A stretch of 64,000 nucleotides of DNA, from assembly GCF_003265705.1 (NCBI RefSeq), contig NW_020312858.1:5484638-5548637 (forward strand), read 5' to 3'. The notes under the pieces were generated by a model, which was not told where the DNA came from, did not search any database, and saw only the letters and a program-made list of their open reading frames with translations. The translations under genes were made by a program, and so were the position numbers. The stretch is from Callorhinus ursinus. Lineage: Eukaryota; Chordata; Mammalia; Carnivora; Otariidae. This document shows, one piece after another, positions 25,101 to 32,745 of the stretch. Each line of letters begins with the position of its first letter. The first letter of the stretch is position 1.

Positions 25101-28060
25101 CTCAGGCTTGGCTGCCTGTCTCAGCCCTTAAGTATCTGTGGACTCCCGGACTTCCTGTCTCCTTAGCACTCCGGCCCTAATAAAAGTGTTTTTCTGGCCC
25201 TTCTGCTGTGTCTTGGTGTGACCTGCACCTGCCTTCTGGCTCCAAGTATGCTCCGTTAAGGACTGCAGCTGGGTCCCTGTGTCTGAGCCTCAGAGTAAGC
25301 TGGTGGCGGCTCAGCTGCGTCTTGCCGCACGCATCCCCGCTCTCCGCTCCAGACTTGCGGGGAGGGAAGGCGTTGATACAAACGGCGGAGAATCCTGAAA
25401 AGGCAGCAGACGCAGCTGTAGGGAAGCGTGGGCTCCCGCGTCAGCAGCGCCGGGAGCCTCACTGCTGGGCCCTCCGGCCTCCTGCTTCTGTGCGGGGGCC
25501 CGTCCCCGTTTCCACATTCCAGCCCCGATGGGGACGTGCATCCCCAGTGCAAACCCAGGGTTACGGATCCCCCGTGGCAACTCTGAACATCTTGGGCCTC
25601 ATCATTTTTGTGATCAAAGGGAAGGTGGTAGAATAACACCAGCTTTGTAACAGGAACCATGAGGAGGAGAGAGGACTTCAGGGATCCACAGGGAAGGGCT
25701 TTTTCTTTATGGTCCTCTGTACAAAGAAGACCGAGAGTGCACAACAGCAGCAGTTAGGAGAGTGCGCCTCCCACGCTCTGGGCACATACCTCCTTGATGA
25801 GCCGAATGACAGCAGGGAGGAGTGGAGGGCCTCGGAAAGGAGAGGGGGCGGGGCTTTCGGGCACAGTCCCGAGAGAAGTCACTGCCTTTCTCTGGGGAAA
25901 ACGTTTCTCCTGATAGATTATTCATGCCATTTTGGAAGCAGATTCAGAGTTAGAGACATTGTGATTGCAGCGGTGGTTTCATTCTCTCCCCGCAAGCAGG
26001 CGGTAAGCTCTGGCGGAGCAGGCTCTGGTGCGTCCTCATGGCCCCACAGGGCTCGTGAGCCACAGGCACCAGGGAAGGAGCGAGTAGGCTGCAGCAAGCC
26101 CACTGCCAGGCTGGCGCGCTCCCTCCGCCCTGCGGCCTGCGGCTCCCTGATGCCTGATGCCGGGAAGCTGCAGGCTCCCAGACTCTAGCGAGCCGTCCGC
26201 GGAGGTGGGGGTGCAGTGTGCACATGCGCGATGCCAGTGACCCGCCTGCCGGCCTGGCTGTGCGCCCCAGGCGCAGTCACAGTTCAGGCCGCGTGGCGGT
26301 TAGCCCTGGAGGTCTTAGCCCTGTTGGGCCCTCCCACCACCTGCTTCTGTGCAGGGGCCCGTCCTGGGAAAGGGACAGGCGGGAAAACGGGCGCAACACA
26401 GCCCTCTAATGAGAGCAAGACTAGATGGTCTCCCTTGAGGGAACCCAGCACGTCACTTATGATGATGCATTTCCCCAGCACCGTTCGGGAGTGCCCTTTT
26501 CCCCATGGCGCGCAGTAGGCCCCCTGTTCCTGTTCGGTGTCTGAGTGGTTGTCCTCCAGGAGCTGAGGACCCAGAGGGAGTGAGGTGCTCACAGTTACCA
26601 GCCTCCCTTCCACCGAGCACTTCTTCCTGTGGACCGGGTAAGGTCTTGCACACTTCGTTTTCGGTAACTGCCAGATAGGTGTCGTGGTCCTTTCCAACCA
26701 GAGCTCTGAGAGGCTAACTGATGGGGCCCAAGTCCCATAGCTAGTTATGGGGTCAGGACCAAGATTCAGGTCCCACTGCTGCAAAGCCGTGTCTCCCAGC
26801 TTCCGTTGAAAACCTTCCCGTGTCTCGAGGAAGATGAATGCTCGGTTTGGTCAAGGGTTCACAGCCACAAGTCTCAACTAAGACGTGGGTGTCCTTAGCA
26901 GGGATCTAGCTCCCAGCGCTCTGACAAGTTTCTCCAGGACGGATGCCGCCTGCATGTGGTGGTTGGTGGCTCTCGGCCTCCGAGAGAGCGACTTCAGACG
27001 GTCAGGTGAGAGCCGGCAAGGCAGGTAGGCAGGGGGCCCCCCGCTCAGGACCTTCGTGTGGCAGGGATAGGATGGGCCAGTGCAGAAGCCTGGTCTTCCT
27101 CCCCAGCCCATCACCTGCCATCCAGTAACCTTCGGCCTCTTGTGTTTCTTTGTCCTTTTTCAGGGGTTTCTCCCAGAAAACAAGTTCAATCACACCCTGG
27201 CGGAGCCTGTTCTTCGAGATGCAGGCCCCCGCAGAAGGGGGCGGCGGCCCCGGAGCGAGCTCCTGAAGGCTCCTGCCATCGCGGCGGACTCTCCCTCGGG
27301 GATGGGGCCACTGTTCATGAACGGACTGATCGCTGGGATGGACCTGGTAGGGCTCCAGAACATGAGAAACATGCCAGGCATCCCCCTCACGGGCCTGGTG
27401 GGGCTCCCGGCGGGCTTTGCTGCTGTGCCCGCAGGGGAAGAGTCTAGAAGCACCCTGAGCATGCTGCCCATGGTGCTGCCAGGAATGGCTGCGGTGCCGC
27501 AGATGTTTGGCCTCGGGGGCCTCCTCAATGCGCCCATGGCAACCACCTGCACCTCCACTGCTCCAGCGCCTCTGTCAAGCACAACAAAAAGTGGTCCATC
27601 GGCGCCCGAAAAGACTGTAGAGGACAAGCCAAGTAGCCATAATGTAAAATCGGACACGTTGGCTGAAGACAAGCCTGGTCCTGGTCCATTTTCTGATCAG
27701 TCCGAACCTGCAATAACCACCAATAGTCCTGTGGCTTTTAACCCATTTCTCATCCCAGGAGTGTCTCCTGGACTCATTTACCCATCCATGTTTCTCTCTC
27801 CTGGCATGGGCATGGCTCTGCCAGCAATGCAGCAGGCCAGACACTCTGAAGTGATAGGTCTGGAGAGCCAGAAGAGGAAGAAGAAGAAAACAAAAGGGGA
27901 CAGCCTGAACCCCAACCCAGAGCCCGCTCCCGGGTCCGAAAAGGAGCCAGGCAGCGATCAGAACTGCCCCGAATCCAGGACCCCCGGGCCCCCGGATAGA
28001 GAACATGCGGCCCAGACCAGGGAAGGGGGCCTCAAAGACTCTAACAGTGACACCAATTAG
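7098..28060 (+). CDS. CHD6: CHD6, C-terminal half (10 exons, 5' part outside window)
   Basis: Chromodomain helicase DNA-binding protein 6, a nuclear ATP-dependent chromatin remodeller of the CHD6-9 subfamily. Coding exons joined here: 7098-7158, 7872-8088, 9446-9654, 10750-12291, 15293-15444, 15809-16015, 17193-17645, 19469-19660, 20664-20783, 27164-28060. All junctions keep frame and use GT/AG. The 1349 codons carry a SANT/Myb-like domain (fragment residues about 94-162), a long low-complexity acidic and serine-rich middle (164-676), the conserved block [15 protein letters not shown] plus [20 protein letters not shown] (about 713-750), a BRK-like segment starting [19 protein letters not shown] (about 991), basic clusters (919-927, 1074-1081) and a lysine-rich C-terminal region. 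Human CHD6 is about 2715 residues from memory, so the chromodomains and helicase lie left of the window. No frameshift or premature stop was seen. Identification rests on recognised protein sequence; exon edges rest on frame and splice consensus. Confidence 0.96.
7159..7871 (+). other. CHD6 intron
   Basis: 713 bases between the 61-nt and 217-nt exons. Unique-looking sequence with an AT-rich ATTTATTATTTATTTAAT patch near 7427; nothing else supported. Confidence 0.8.
7872..8088 (+). CDS. CHD6: CHD6 coding exon (217 nt), N-terminal flank of SANT domain
   Basis: Encodes [20 protein letters not shown] and continues to NKEAQKR, matching CHD6 just before the SANT/Myb-like domain. The acceptor chosen is the AG ending at 7871, not the AG ending at 7876. 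Only the first restores frame with the preceding exon (G|CC CAG GAT, giving A-Q-D). The donor is AAGAG|gtaaaa, leaving two bases of an Arg codon. Confidence 0.88.
8089..9445 (+). other. CHD6 intron
   Basis: About 1.36 kb. A MIR-like fragment lies around 8945-9055 (loss-of-precision text resembling cacttcccttctctggacc then CTCATCAGG). No other feature supported. Confidence 0.75.
9446..9654 (+). CDS. CHD6: CHD6 coding exon (209 nt), SANT/Myb-like domain
   Basis: Begins [20 protein letters not shown] and runs to CRLPTWKDS. It carries the spaced aromatic residues typical of SANT domains (W at the start, FDWTQF, YFYSF), a module in CHD remodellers thought to contact histone tails or linker DNA. 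Acceptor aatcccaag, donor AGCG|gtgaga; G|GT joins to the next exon as Gly. Confidence 0.93.
9655..10749 (+). other. CHD6 intron
   Basis: About 1.1 kb, containing a MIR (10290-10470). Nothing else supported. Confidence 0.8.
10290..10470 (+). repeat. MIR element
   Basis: CCAATCCTGGTTCTGCCACC, TTGAGCAAGTTGGCATATCT and the AAACGGGGATAATGATG core identify a MIR in the intron just before the large CHD6 exon. Confidence 0.75.
10750..12291 (+). CDS. CHD6: CHD6 large coding exon (1542 nt)
   Basis: Acceptor ggcctttccag, donor CAAG|gtacag. The start ([20 protein letters not shown] and the following [19 protein letters not shown]) is strongly family-like, and the rest is a less conserved, acidic and serine-rich region with an SDEEEEEES patch. 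An ATG lies upstream in the same open frame at 10695, but that stretch is intron: the CHD6 match starts exactly after the acceptor. Confidence 0.95.
13905..14560 (+). mobile_element. L2 LINE fragment, split by CanSINE
   Basis: L2 3' region: the text TCTGCTTGAAACCTTTCAGT, then CCTACAGAATTGAGCATTA before the SINE, and TTAGAGTCTGAGGGTCAGGG after it. The insertion point is 14206-14394. Confidence 0.6.
14206..14394 (-). mobile_element. CanSINE (tRNA-Lys-derived SINE), antisense
   Basis: Complete antisense copy: T-rich tail, GACAGAGACAGACAGTGAAA, CAGGGGGAGTGGGAGAGGGA and the tRNA-derived end GACTGAGCCACCCAGGTGCC. Imperfect flanking duplication (TAGTTGTATT / TAGTTATATT). It sits in a CHD6 intron, reversed relative to the gene. 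Confidence 0.92.
15293..15444 (+). CDS. CHD6: CHD6 coding exon (152 nt)
   Basis: Acceptor cccttctttgcag, donor AAAG|gtactc. It completes an Asp codon split from the previous exon (G|AT) and ends at a codon boundary. It encodes an acidic stretch followed by [20 protein letters not shown], a block conserved among CHD6-9 C-termini. Confidence 0.93.
15809..16015 (+). CDS. CHD6: CHD6 coding exon (207 nt)
   Basis: Acceptor gtcttttttatag, donor AGAAG|gtgagg, both ends at codon boundaries (69 codons). Begins [20 protein letters not shown], directly continuing the conserved block of the preceding exon, then a Ser/Gly-rich linker. Confidence 0.93.
16735..17065 (+). mobile_element. MER5-type DNA transposon remnant, split by CanSINE
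   Basis: CTTTGTGGACCAGCAGCGTT, CAGAATCTCAGGCCCACTGA and, past the SINE, GTGCTAAAGTTTGAGAATGC together give the short non-autonomous MER5 (hAT-Charlie) element. Confidence 0.65.
16846..17032 (+). mobile_element. CanSINE, sense orientation
   Basis: The only forward copy: starts GGGTGCCTGGGTGGCTCAGT (tRNA-Lys-related head) and ends AAATAAAATG with an A-rich tail. A 10-base duplication CTATCCAGGT flanks it (16834-16843 and 17033-17042), placing the insertion inside a MER5-type element. Confidence 0.92.
17193..17645 (+). CDS. CHD6: CHD6 coding exon (453 nt) with basic cluster
   Basis: Acceptor gtgtgtttgcag, donor ATCTTG|gtgggt, 151 codons, phase 0 at both ends. Begins [20 protein letters not shown]; includes [20 protein letters not shown] and a strongly basic RRRRGRRKH run around 17559-17585 that could serve as a nuclear-localisation or DNA-contact patch (inference). 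It ends [12 protein letters not shown]. Confidence 0.94.
18355..18560 (+). repeat. MIR element
   Basis: GTGCCAGGCACTGTGTTCAG, TTTTATAGATGAGGAAACTG and a trailing AAAGTGGCAGGTCAAGGAAC are classic MIR segments. Confidence 0.75.
18785..18900 (+). repeat. L2/L3-type LINE tail
   Basis: ATTATAGGCATTGGGAATAC followed by AGAGATGAGTAAGACAGGCA resembles the common LINE 3' text around 'ctgggaatacagcagtgaacaagacaga'. Subfamily uncertain. Confidence 0.45.
19143..19320 (-). mobile_element. CanSINE, antisense, with 17-base target-site duplication
   Basis: Antisense copy ending GACTGAGCCACCCAGGCGCC, flanked by exact TAGTGTGAAGGATTCTT at 19125-19141 and 19321-19337. The body carries a short deletion where the GCTTCCCGCGGAG segment of other copies should be. 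About 150 bases upstream of the CHD6 exon at 19469. Confidence 0.93.
19469..19660 (+). CDS. CHD6: CHD6 coding exon (192 nt), start of BRK-like segment
   Basis: Acceptor cttccgtccag, donor GGAGCA|gtaagt, 64 codons in phase 0. A Pro/Ala/Glu-rich linker leads into [20 protein letters not shown], which resembles the start of the BRK domain of CHD7 (leucine-tryptophan helix, then an aromatic/valine strand). Confidence 0.93.
19661..20663 (+). other. CHD6 intron
   Basis: About 1 kb with no recognised repeat. It contains a candidate 27-nt stop-carrying microexon (20476-20502) between good splice consensus sites. Confidence 0.7.
20664..20783 (+). CDS. CHD6: CHD6 coding exon (120 nt)
   Basis: Acceptor tttgcctcctag, donor CTAAGG|gtaagg, 40 codons, phase 0. 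Encodes [20 protein letters not shown] then a conserved SLSGEERVP motif; it corresponds to the second half of the BRK-like region shared with CHD7 and CHD8. Confidence 0.93.
22905..23092 (-). mobile_element. CanSINE, antisense, diverged
   Basis: Older copy: TTTAAGATTTTATTCATTTA, a run of G at about 22970, GGCTCCAGGATCATGACCC and GACTGAGCCACTCAGGTGCC. Flanked by AAAATGTCTTTT on both sides. Confidence 0.9.
26600..26775 (+). repeat. MIR-like fragment
   Basis: Degenerate MIR text: CCAAGTCCCATAGCTAGTTA, then CAGGACCAAGATTCAGGTCC. Confidence 0.5.
27164..28060 (+). CDS. CHD6: CHD6 terminal coding exon, ends TAG
   Basis: Acceptor tttgtcctttttcag; 298 codons then TAG at 28058-28060. Begins [17 protein letters not shown], followed by a basic RRRGRRPR motif (AT-hook-like, but not the exact RGRP core). 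Next come hydrophobic repeats rich in Gly, Met and Leu ([55 protein letters not shown]), typical of CHD6-9 C-termini, and a lysine cluster [10 protein letters not shown]. An open ATG upstream at 27080 lies in intron. Confidence 0.95.
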   Translation, partial: GFLPENKFNHTLAEPVLRDAGPRRRGRRPRSELLKAPAIAADSPSGMGPLFMNGLIAGMDLVGLQNMRNMPGIPLTGLVGLPAGFAAVPAGEESRSTLSMLPMVLPGMAAVPQMFGLGGLLNAPMATTCTSTAPAPLSSTTKSGPSAPEKTVEDKPSSHNVKSDTLAEDKPGPGPFSDQSEPAITTNSPVAFNPFLIPGVSPGLIYPSMFLSPGMGMALPAMQQARHSEVIGLESQKRKKKKTKGDSLNPNPEPAPGSEKEPGSDQNCPESRTPGPPDREHAAQTREGGLKDSNSDTN

Positions 28061-29513
28061 AACTTTTTCATTTAAGAAATGATTGTGACTTGTAAGTTTC
28101 TTATCCCATAAAGGTTTGTTACTTCCTCACTTCACCTTCATAAGAACCTGTGTTTCCATAAGTAATATTACCTACCTAATTTTCTGAGAACTGTGGTCAC
28201 AGATGTTAATAGTCGCAGGGTCTTGCCACTTCATTAGCTGAGTGTCGTCGACCTAGTGTAGGAGGCACCGAATTCTCATTCTGTTACCCAGTTGTTCATT
28301 CCAGCAGCCGTAGCTGATACAGTACTTGGTGACATGCCCCCCCCCCCCACTTCTCCAAGTTTCCCCCTTATTTGAGGAGGGACAATGGCAAAAGAAAGCT
28401 GTCTAGGGATTTACCGTCAAAGGGCCGAAGAACAGAGACCATGAGGAGCTCTTTTTTTCCATGAGCTGTGTTAAATGGGAAGCATGTAATGGGGAAACCA
28501 AAAAGCACAGAAAAAGGAAGTGCTGGTGCATATTTTTTAGTTCAAATATTTCCCTATTTTATCATGATGACTAAATGAGTAGTATAGACAGAAGTATATA
28601 ACTAATGGTCGAAAATGCATATATATTCATTTCTTTATAAAACAAAACCTTACTGGTAGTAACAAGACATCCCCCTTCATGGTTTTTCAGACACGTGCAG
28701 CAAGAAGAAATACTGACTAGGCATTATTTTATACATGTATGTGCTCTCTCCCCCAAGTTAAAGGATCGCTCTCAGTATGAAAAAGCTTTACACACCCGGA
28801 TTTCCCGCCGGCAGTGGGGGCGGGCGAGGGGCTCGCTCTCCATGGGGCCGCACGCTGCTCATGAGCACACGGCTGGCGCCTGCTCACCTCACCTCGTTCT
28901 CAAGAACCTCTCCAGCCGCTACCAGGGCCCTAACGGGTTCTTACCTTGTGCTTCCCTTCACCAAGAATAAGGCTCTTTCTGGAGCCTGGGAGAGTCTCAT
29001 CACTCAACACTTTTACTCCTTGCTAGTCCCTTCGTCAGAATTATTTGAGGTTGTCAGAACATGTGTGTGCCACCTTTTATAAAACGACTGTGAACGTTTG
29101 TTTCTTCTCTCCGTTTTTTTCTCTCTTCGGTTTCCATTTTGCAGTTGGACCCAGATTCCAAATCAAGTTAGCCAAGACCGTTGCAAATTAACATCATTTT
29201 CCCTTCTTCCTCCCTCGGGAAGCCCCTGCCCGAGGGGCCCTCATCCCGCTTTCCGTCTTTTCCCACTTGTGTTCCATCCCTCCTGAGGGTCTTATTCTTT
29301 ATCGACAGTTCACGCTCTGAGACTTGAAATAAGCTCATGGTTCAGGACTCTGGGGGCACAGGGCTGTGCAGGACCGTTGGAAATGTTGGAAGTGTTACTA
29401 GTACCAGTTTCACTTTGTGTTGTCACAATTTACTGTATTTTTTACTTTTTCTGTTACAGTTTTGCTAATTTATCAGAAGGTCCAAAAGTTTGACATAACT
29501 ATTTCAGTTTGCA

Positions 29514-29525
29514 TTATTTATTTAT
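29514..29525 (+). promoter_or_regulatory. AU-rich element in CHD6 3' UTR
   Basis: TTATTTATTTAT contains overlapping ATTTA pentamers and the UUAUUUAUU nonamer that recruits mRNA-decay factors. A similar ATTTATTTATG lies near 29900. That they regulate CHD6 mRNA stability is an inference. Confidence 0.45.
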
Positions 29526-30485
29526 GATGCTTTTGTCATTGTCTTTTATACATTTGGGATTATAAATTATGTAAATGTTAAAAATGAGCATCTCAAGGAA
29601 GTCTGTTAAATTGTGACCGGAAAAAAAAAAATCGGTCAGATGTATTTTCAAACAGTGGAGTCCCGACGTCATGAATCAGATAAAAATCAGAAATTCTGTA
29701 ACTGATCGTATGAGTATGAAGAAAGAATCCAGTGATTGAGCAAATCCTATTTAATGACATCTTTGTAGCATAGATGGTCTATAATGCTGACAACAGATTT
29801 CTTAGAAATGCTGCTCTCTATTTAACTAACATTTTGTTCAGTTTTGCCTCCAGTGGAAGCAGAAAGGGTTTTTTCAGCTGTTAAATCCTAAAAATCAATA
29901 TAATTTATTTATGTAAAAAAAAATCACTCAATCGATATATTTTTGAACCTTTTAAGTACTAATTTTCTTTTTATCAAGTAGAAAAAAATGTATTTGCCCT
30001 AAATCCTTAAAATACAAATGCTATAAAAATTCATGTATCTTGAAAGCCTTACTGCAAATGAGTATTATAGACATCCAGCAGAGTCTGGGTTTCCCTTTGT
30101 TGTCGTTGTTGTTTTGTATGGAAGAGCTGCTTTCCCCAGGTTCCACTTAGAACCTCCAGTAGGTCACAGGGTTCAATATGGATTTGATTTAAAAACCCAC
30201 CAGCATGCTAAATCCCTTGTTATATCTTACTGAACCTGTATGTTAACTCTCTGGGTATTTAGGCTTATATTTGACTGCTATTGTGTCCCTGTTTGCAAAA
30301 TGAAAATGACACTCTGTGGATTATTTGCTCTGTAAGGCATAAGTGCTTCTTATGATTATTTTGACGTTTCCAAGAGCAAAAGCCAAATTTAAACTCTCTT
30401 CAGCAAACTTGAGCCTTTTCATCTAAATTCCATGTCACTCACAGCCATAACTTTCCTTGGTCATTCTTCACCCCGTGTCTCACAT

Positions 30486-30491
30486 AATAAA
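30486..30491 (+). terminator. CHD6: CHD6 polyadenylation signal AATAAA
   Basis: Canonical hexamer followed by TTGTCTGTGGTCTTG, a GT-rich downstream element, and then a genomic A-tract at 30518-30536. It is the first canonical AATAAA I see after the stop codon that is followed by a plausible downstream element. Cleavage is expected 10-30 bases after it. Confidence 0.7.
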
Positions 30492-30536
30492 TTGTCTGTG
30501 GTCTTGATCCTGGATTTAAAAAAAAAAAAAAAAAAA

Positions 30537-32375
30537 CAATTTTAAAAGTCAAATTCAGTGGCACTTGGATGTCTCTTGCTGCCTGGGCTTTGTATGAATA
30601 TATCCTATGCACACAGCAGTCCCCGATCCTTCCGAGGTGCCCAGTTTGTTCTGGACACACTGTTGGGAGCTTGTTAAATAATTCATTCATGGGAATGGAT
30701 TGACCAGATCTCTTGACCTACCAGAACACCCGGTTAAGACACATGCCACAGAAGGGAGCACAACCAAGTACCTGCTTCCCAGACTTGGGGCCTGAACGCT
30801 CACAGCTGATGCCTCAACTGCGCCACTTTATTAAACCCTGTTCTAAAAGCCCCACCCACCCACCCAATCACACACATGGGACTTCGTGGCGGGGGGGCCG
30901 GGTACCTCCGTGGGATCGGAACAGGCTCGAAAACACAGGGATGCCTCGGTAGCTGGAGTCCTTAAGGCTTGTTAAGGATTTGGTGGTCCTTAGCTTTGGG
31001 AAGCATGACTTCTGGAGCCCCAGAAGGACTGTGAAGTTATCAGTGAGGCTGGCAGGAGACCCACCAGTTTCGCCCTTGTCGGGTCCCTACTAGGTGCCTA
31101 CCACCAACAGATGGCGGCTGAATGGCGCGGAGGATCCCTGAGGCATTGTTCACTAAGACCTCAGAGTCCTCTGCTGCAGTGTTTCAAGTAAGGATGTACT
31201 ACAGTCTTTCTAGATCTCCGGTCCAGATGTGTGGAGCCCTCATTCCGGGCAGAGTAATAATTTATGCAGAATGAGCAGTAGAGAGGCTTGGTTTCACTCT
31301 TGACCTCGGAGCCTGCCCCAGTAGATTCTGCCTCTGCGAGGGCAGAGGAGGGCAGTTAATTTAGTACGTTGGGCTGGTGTTGGCGGTGTTTTGTGTGTGT
31401 TTGCCGTAAGTGACCTCATTCGTCTTCAGAGGGTCTTGGTTGCTGAGTAGAGGGACGCTGGCCTCCAGGCTGCCAAATGAAAGCCAACAGAAGGCTGCAA
31501 GGCTATCTCAATCACAGAGGACAGAGCTGAGGCTAGAGCCCTCGGTCCCACCAGCCTGAGGTTGAACAGGCCAGCCTTTGTGATGCCCATCTGGGACCCC
31601 CCACCTCGGAGACCAGATGTGACTGAGTGACACTCGGAAAAATGGGCACCGGGGAAAACGGAACAGTTGTGCCACACCCTCTGGAAAACTTTATGCTTGA
31701 TTCATTTATAGCGAATTCCTTAAAGTGTTTCTTGCAAGAATTACTGTTCATCCGCCTGGTCTGGAAACCAGAGAAGGATCTCTTTCTTGGCTCAGCAGTG
31801 GGGTTCACCGAGCCCAGTGACGAGCACCTTGGTTCCAGACCGTGGCTGCTCAGAACTTGGGCTCATGCTGCTCCTAGTGCAGGCTCAGCGGGGTCAGTGG
31901 GGTGAGCTGGGAAGTAAGGGAAAGGGCTGAACTAAGTACAGCCCCCGCGAGGAAGGTGTTCTGGGCGATCGGTTTGGACGTGACTGAAGCTGGGCCCTGT
32001 GGAGACTGTCCTGTTGTCAGTTCTGGCTCAGCCCTCGCCTGAGGATGAAGGGACTCCCAGAATGGAGAGAGGAGGCACAGGGGAGAGATGTGGACGTGGA
32101 CGGGGGCCACGTCCCTACTTTCTCTTTCCTCATCTGTAGAGCAGGAAGAAGTCTAACTTGCACCTAAAGCGTTGTTGATGGGGTTGATGGCAATGACCAA
32201 CATCCAGTGCTGAAAAGTAGGCTTGTACCCGAGTCGTGTGTCTTTGCTGATTTTGAGTCGCTGGTGAGGGGAGGAGCACCAGTCCCCTGGAAAAAGGGTA
32301 ATCAAATCAAGGATAAGGAAGGTCTTGCTCCAAGCGCCCAGATCCTCCTGGATCTGTGGAGCCTCCTTGAGTATA
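30537..32375. other. Intergenic, proximal to CHD6 3' end
   Basis: Mostly unique sequence with no gene or repeat I can name. Short open frames only; no polyadenylation or promoter pattern stands out. Confidence 0.6.
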
Positions 32376-32552
32376 GAGTTGCCAGATGGAGGGAGAAAAA
32401 AAAGACACCCAGTTAATTTTAATTTCAGATACCCTGATTTTCTTGGTATAAGTATATCCCATGCAGTATTGGGTACATACTTACTAAAAACTTTTATCTG
32501 GAGTTTGAATTTAACCAGCCATACTGTATTTTCTCCGATAACCTCCCTCAAT
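32376..32552. mobile_element. Palindromic DNA transposon remnant (MITE-like)
   Basis: The two halves are near reverse complements: GTTGCCAGATGGAGGGAG, ACCCAGTTAATTTTAATTTC and AAGTATATCCCATGCA on the left mirror GTATTGGGTACATACTT, GAGTTTGAATTTAACCAGC and TATTTTCTCCGATAACC on the right. This matches a mammalian palindromic element I associate with the MER53 type; the name is uncertain. Confidence 0.55.
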
Positions 32553-32559
32553 GTAATAG

Positions 32560-32745
32560 TGCACATTTACTAGGCACTTCCTCGAGTTGGGGCTTAGTTC
32601 TAAGTGCTTTGTGGCCATATTCTCAACCCCTTCGATAATTCAAAAATCCCCAATTTACAGATGAGAGCACTGAGGCCCAGAGCGGTGGAGTATTCCAGTC
32701 ACCCAGCTGGGACCTGGCAGAGCTGGGATTTGGGGACCCAGGAAG
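32560..32745 (+). repeat. MIR element
   Basis: TTTACAGATGAGAGCACTGA, GGCCCAGAGCGGTGGAGTAT and CACCCAGCTGGGACCTGGCA give a MIR. Confidence 0.75.

Larger units (their letters stand above)
20784..27163 (+). other. CHD6 last intron (6.4 kb)
   Basis: The longest complete intron in the window. It holds an antisense CanSINE (22905-23092), a candidate intronic poly(A) site at 25179, a short repeated GC-rich segment (25464 and 26321) and a MIR-like piece near 26600-26770. GC-rich parts give long open frames without protein-like sequence. Confidence 0.7.
28061..30512 (+). other. CHD6: CHD6 3' untranslated region
   Basis: About 2.45 kb from the stop codon to just past the AATAAA at 30486. The second half is AT-rich and contains AU-rich elements (29514 and about 29898). 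The length agrees with my recollection of the human CHD6 3' UTR (about 2.4 kb). There is a run of C at about 28337. The GC-rich patch at 28795-28880 is not coding in any convincing frame. Confidence 0.75.
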
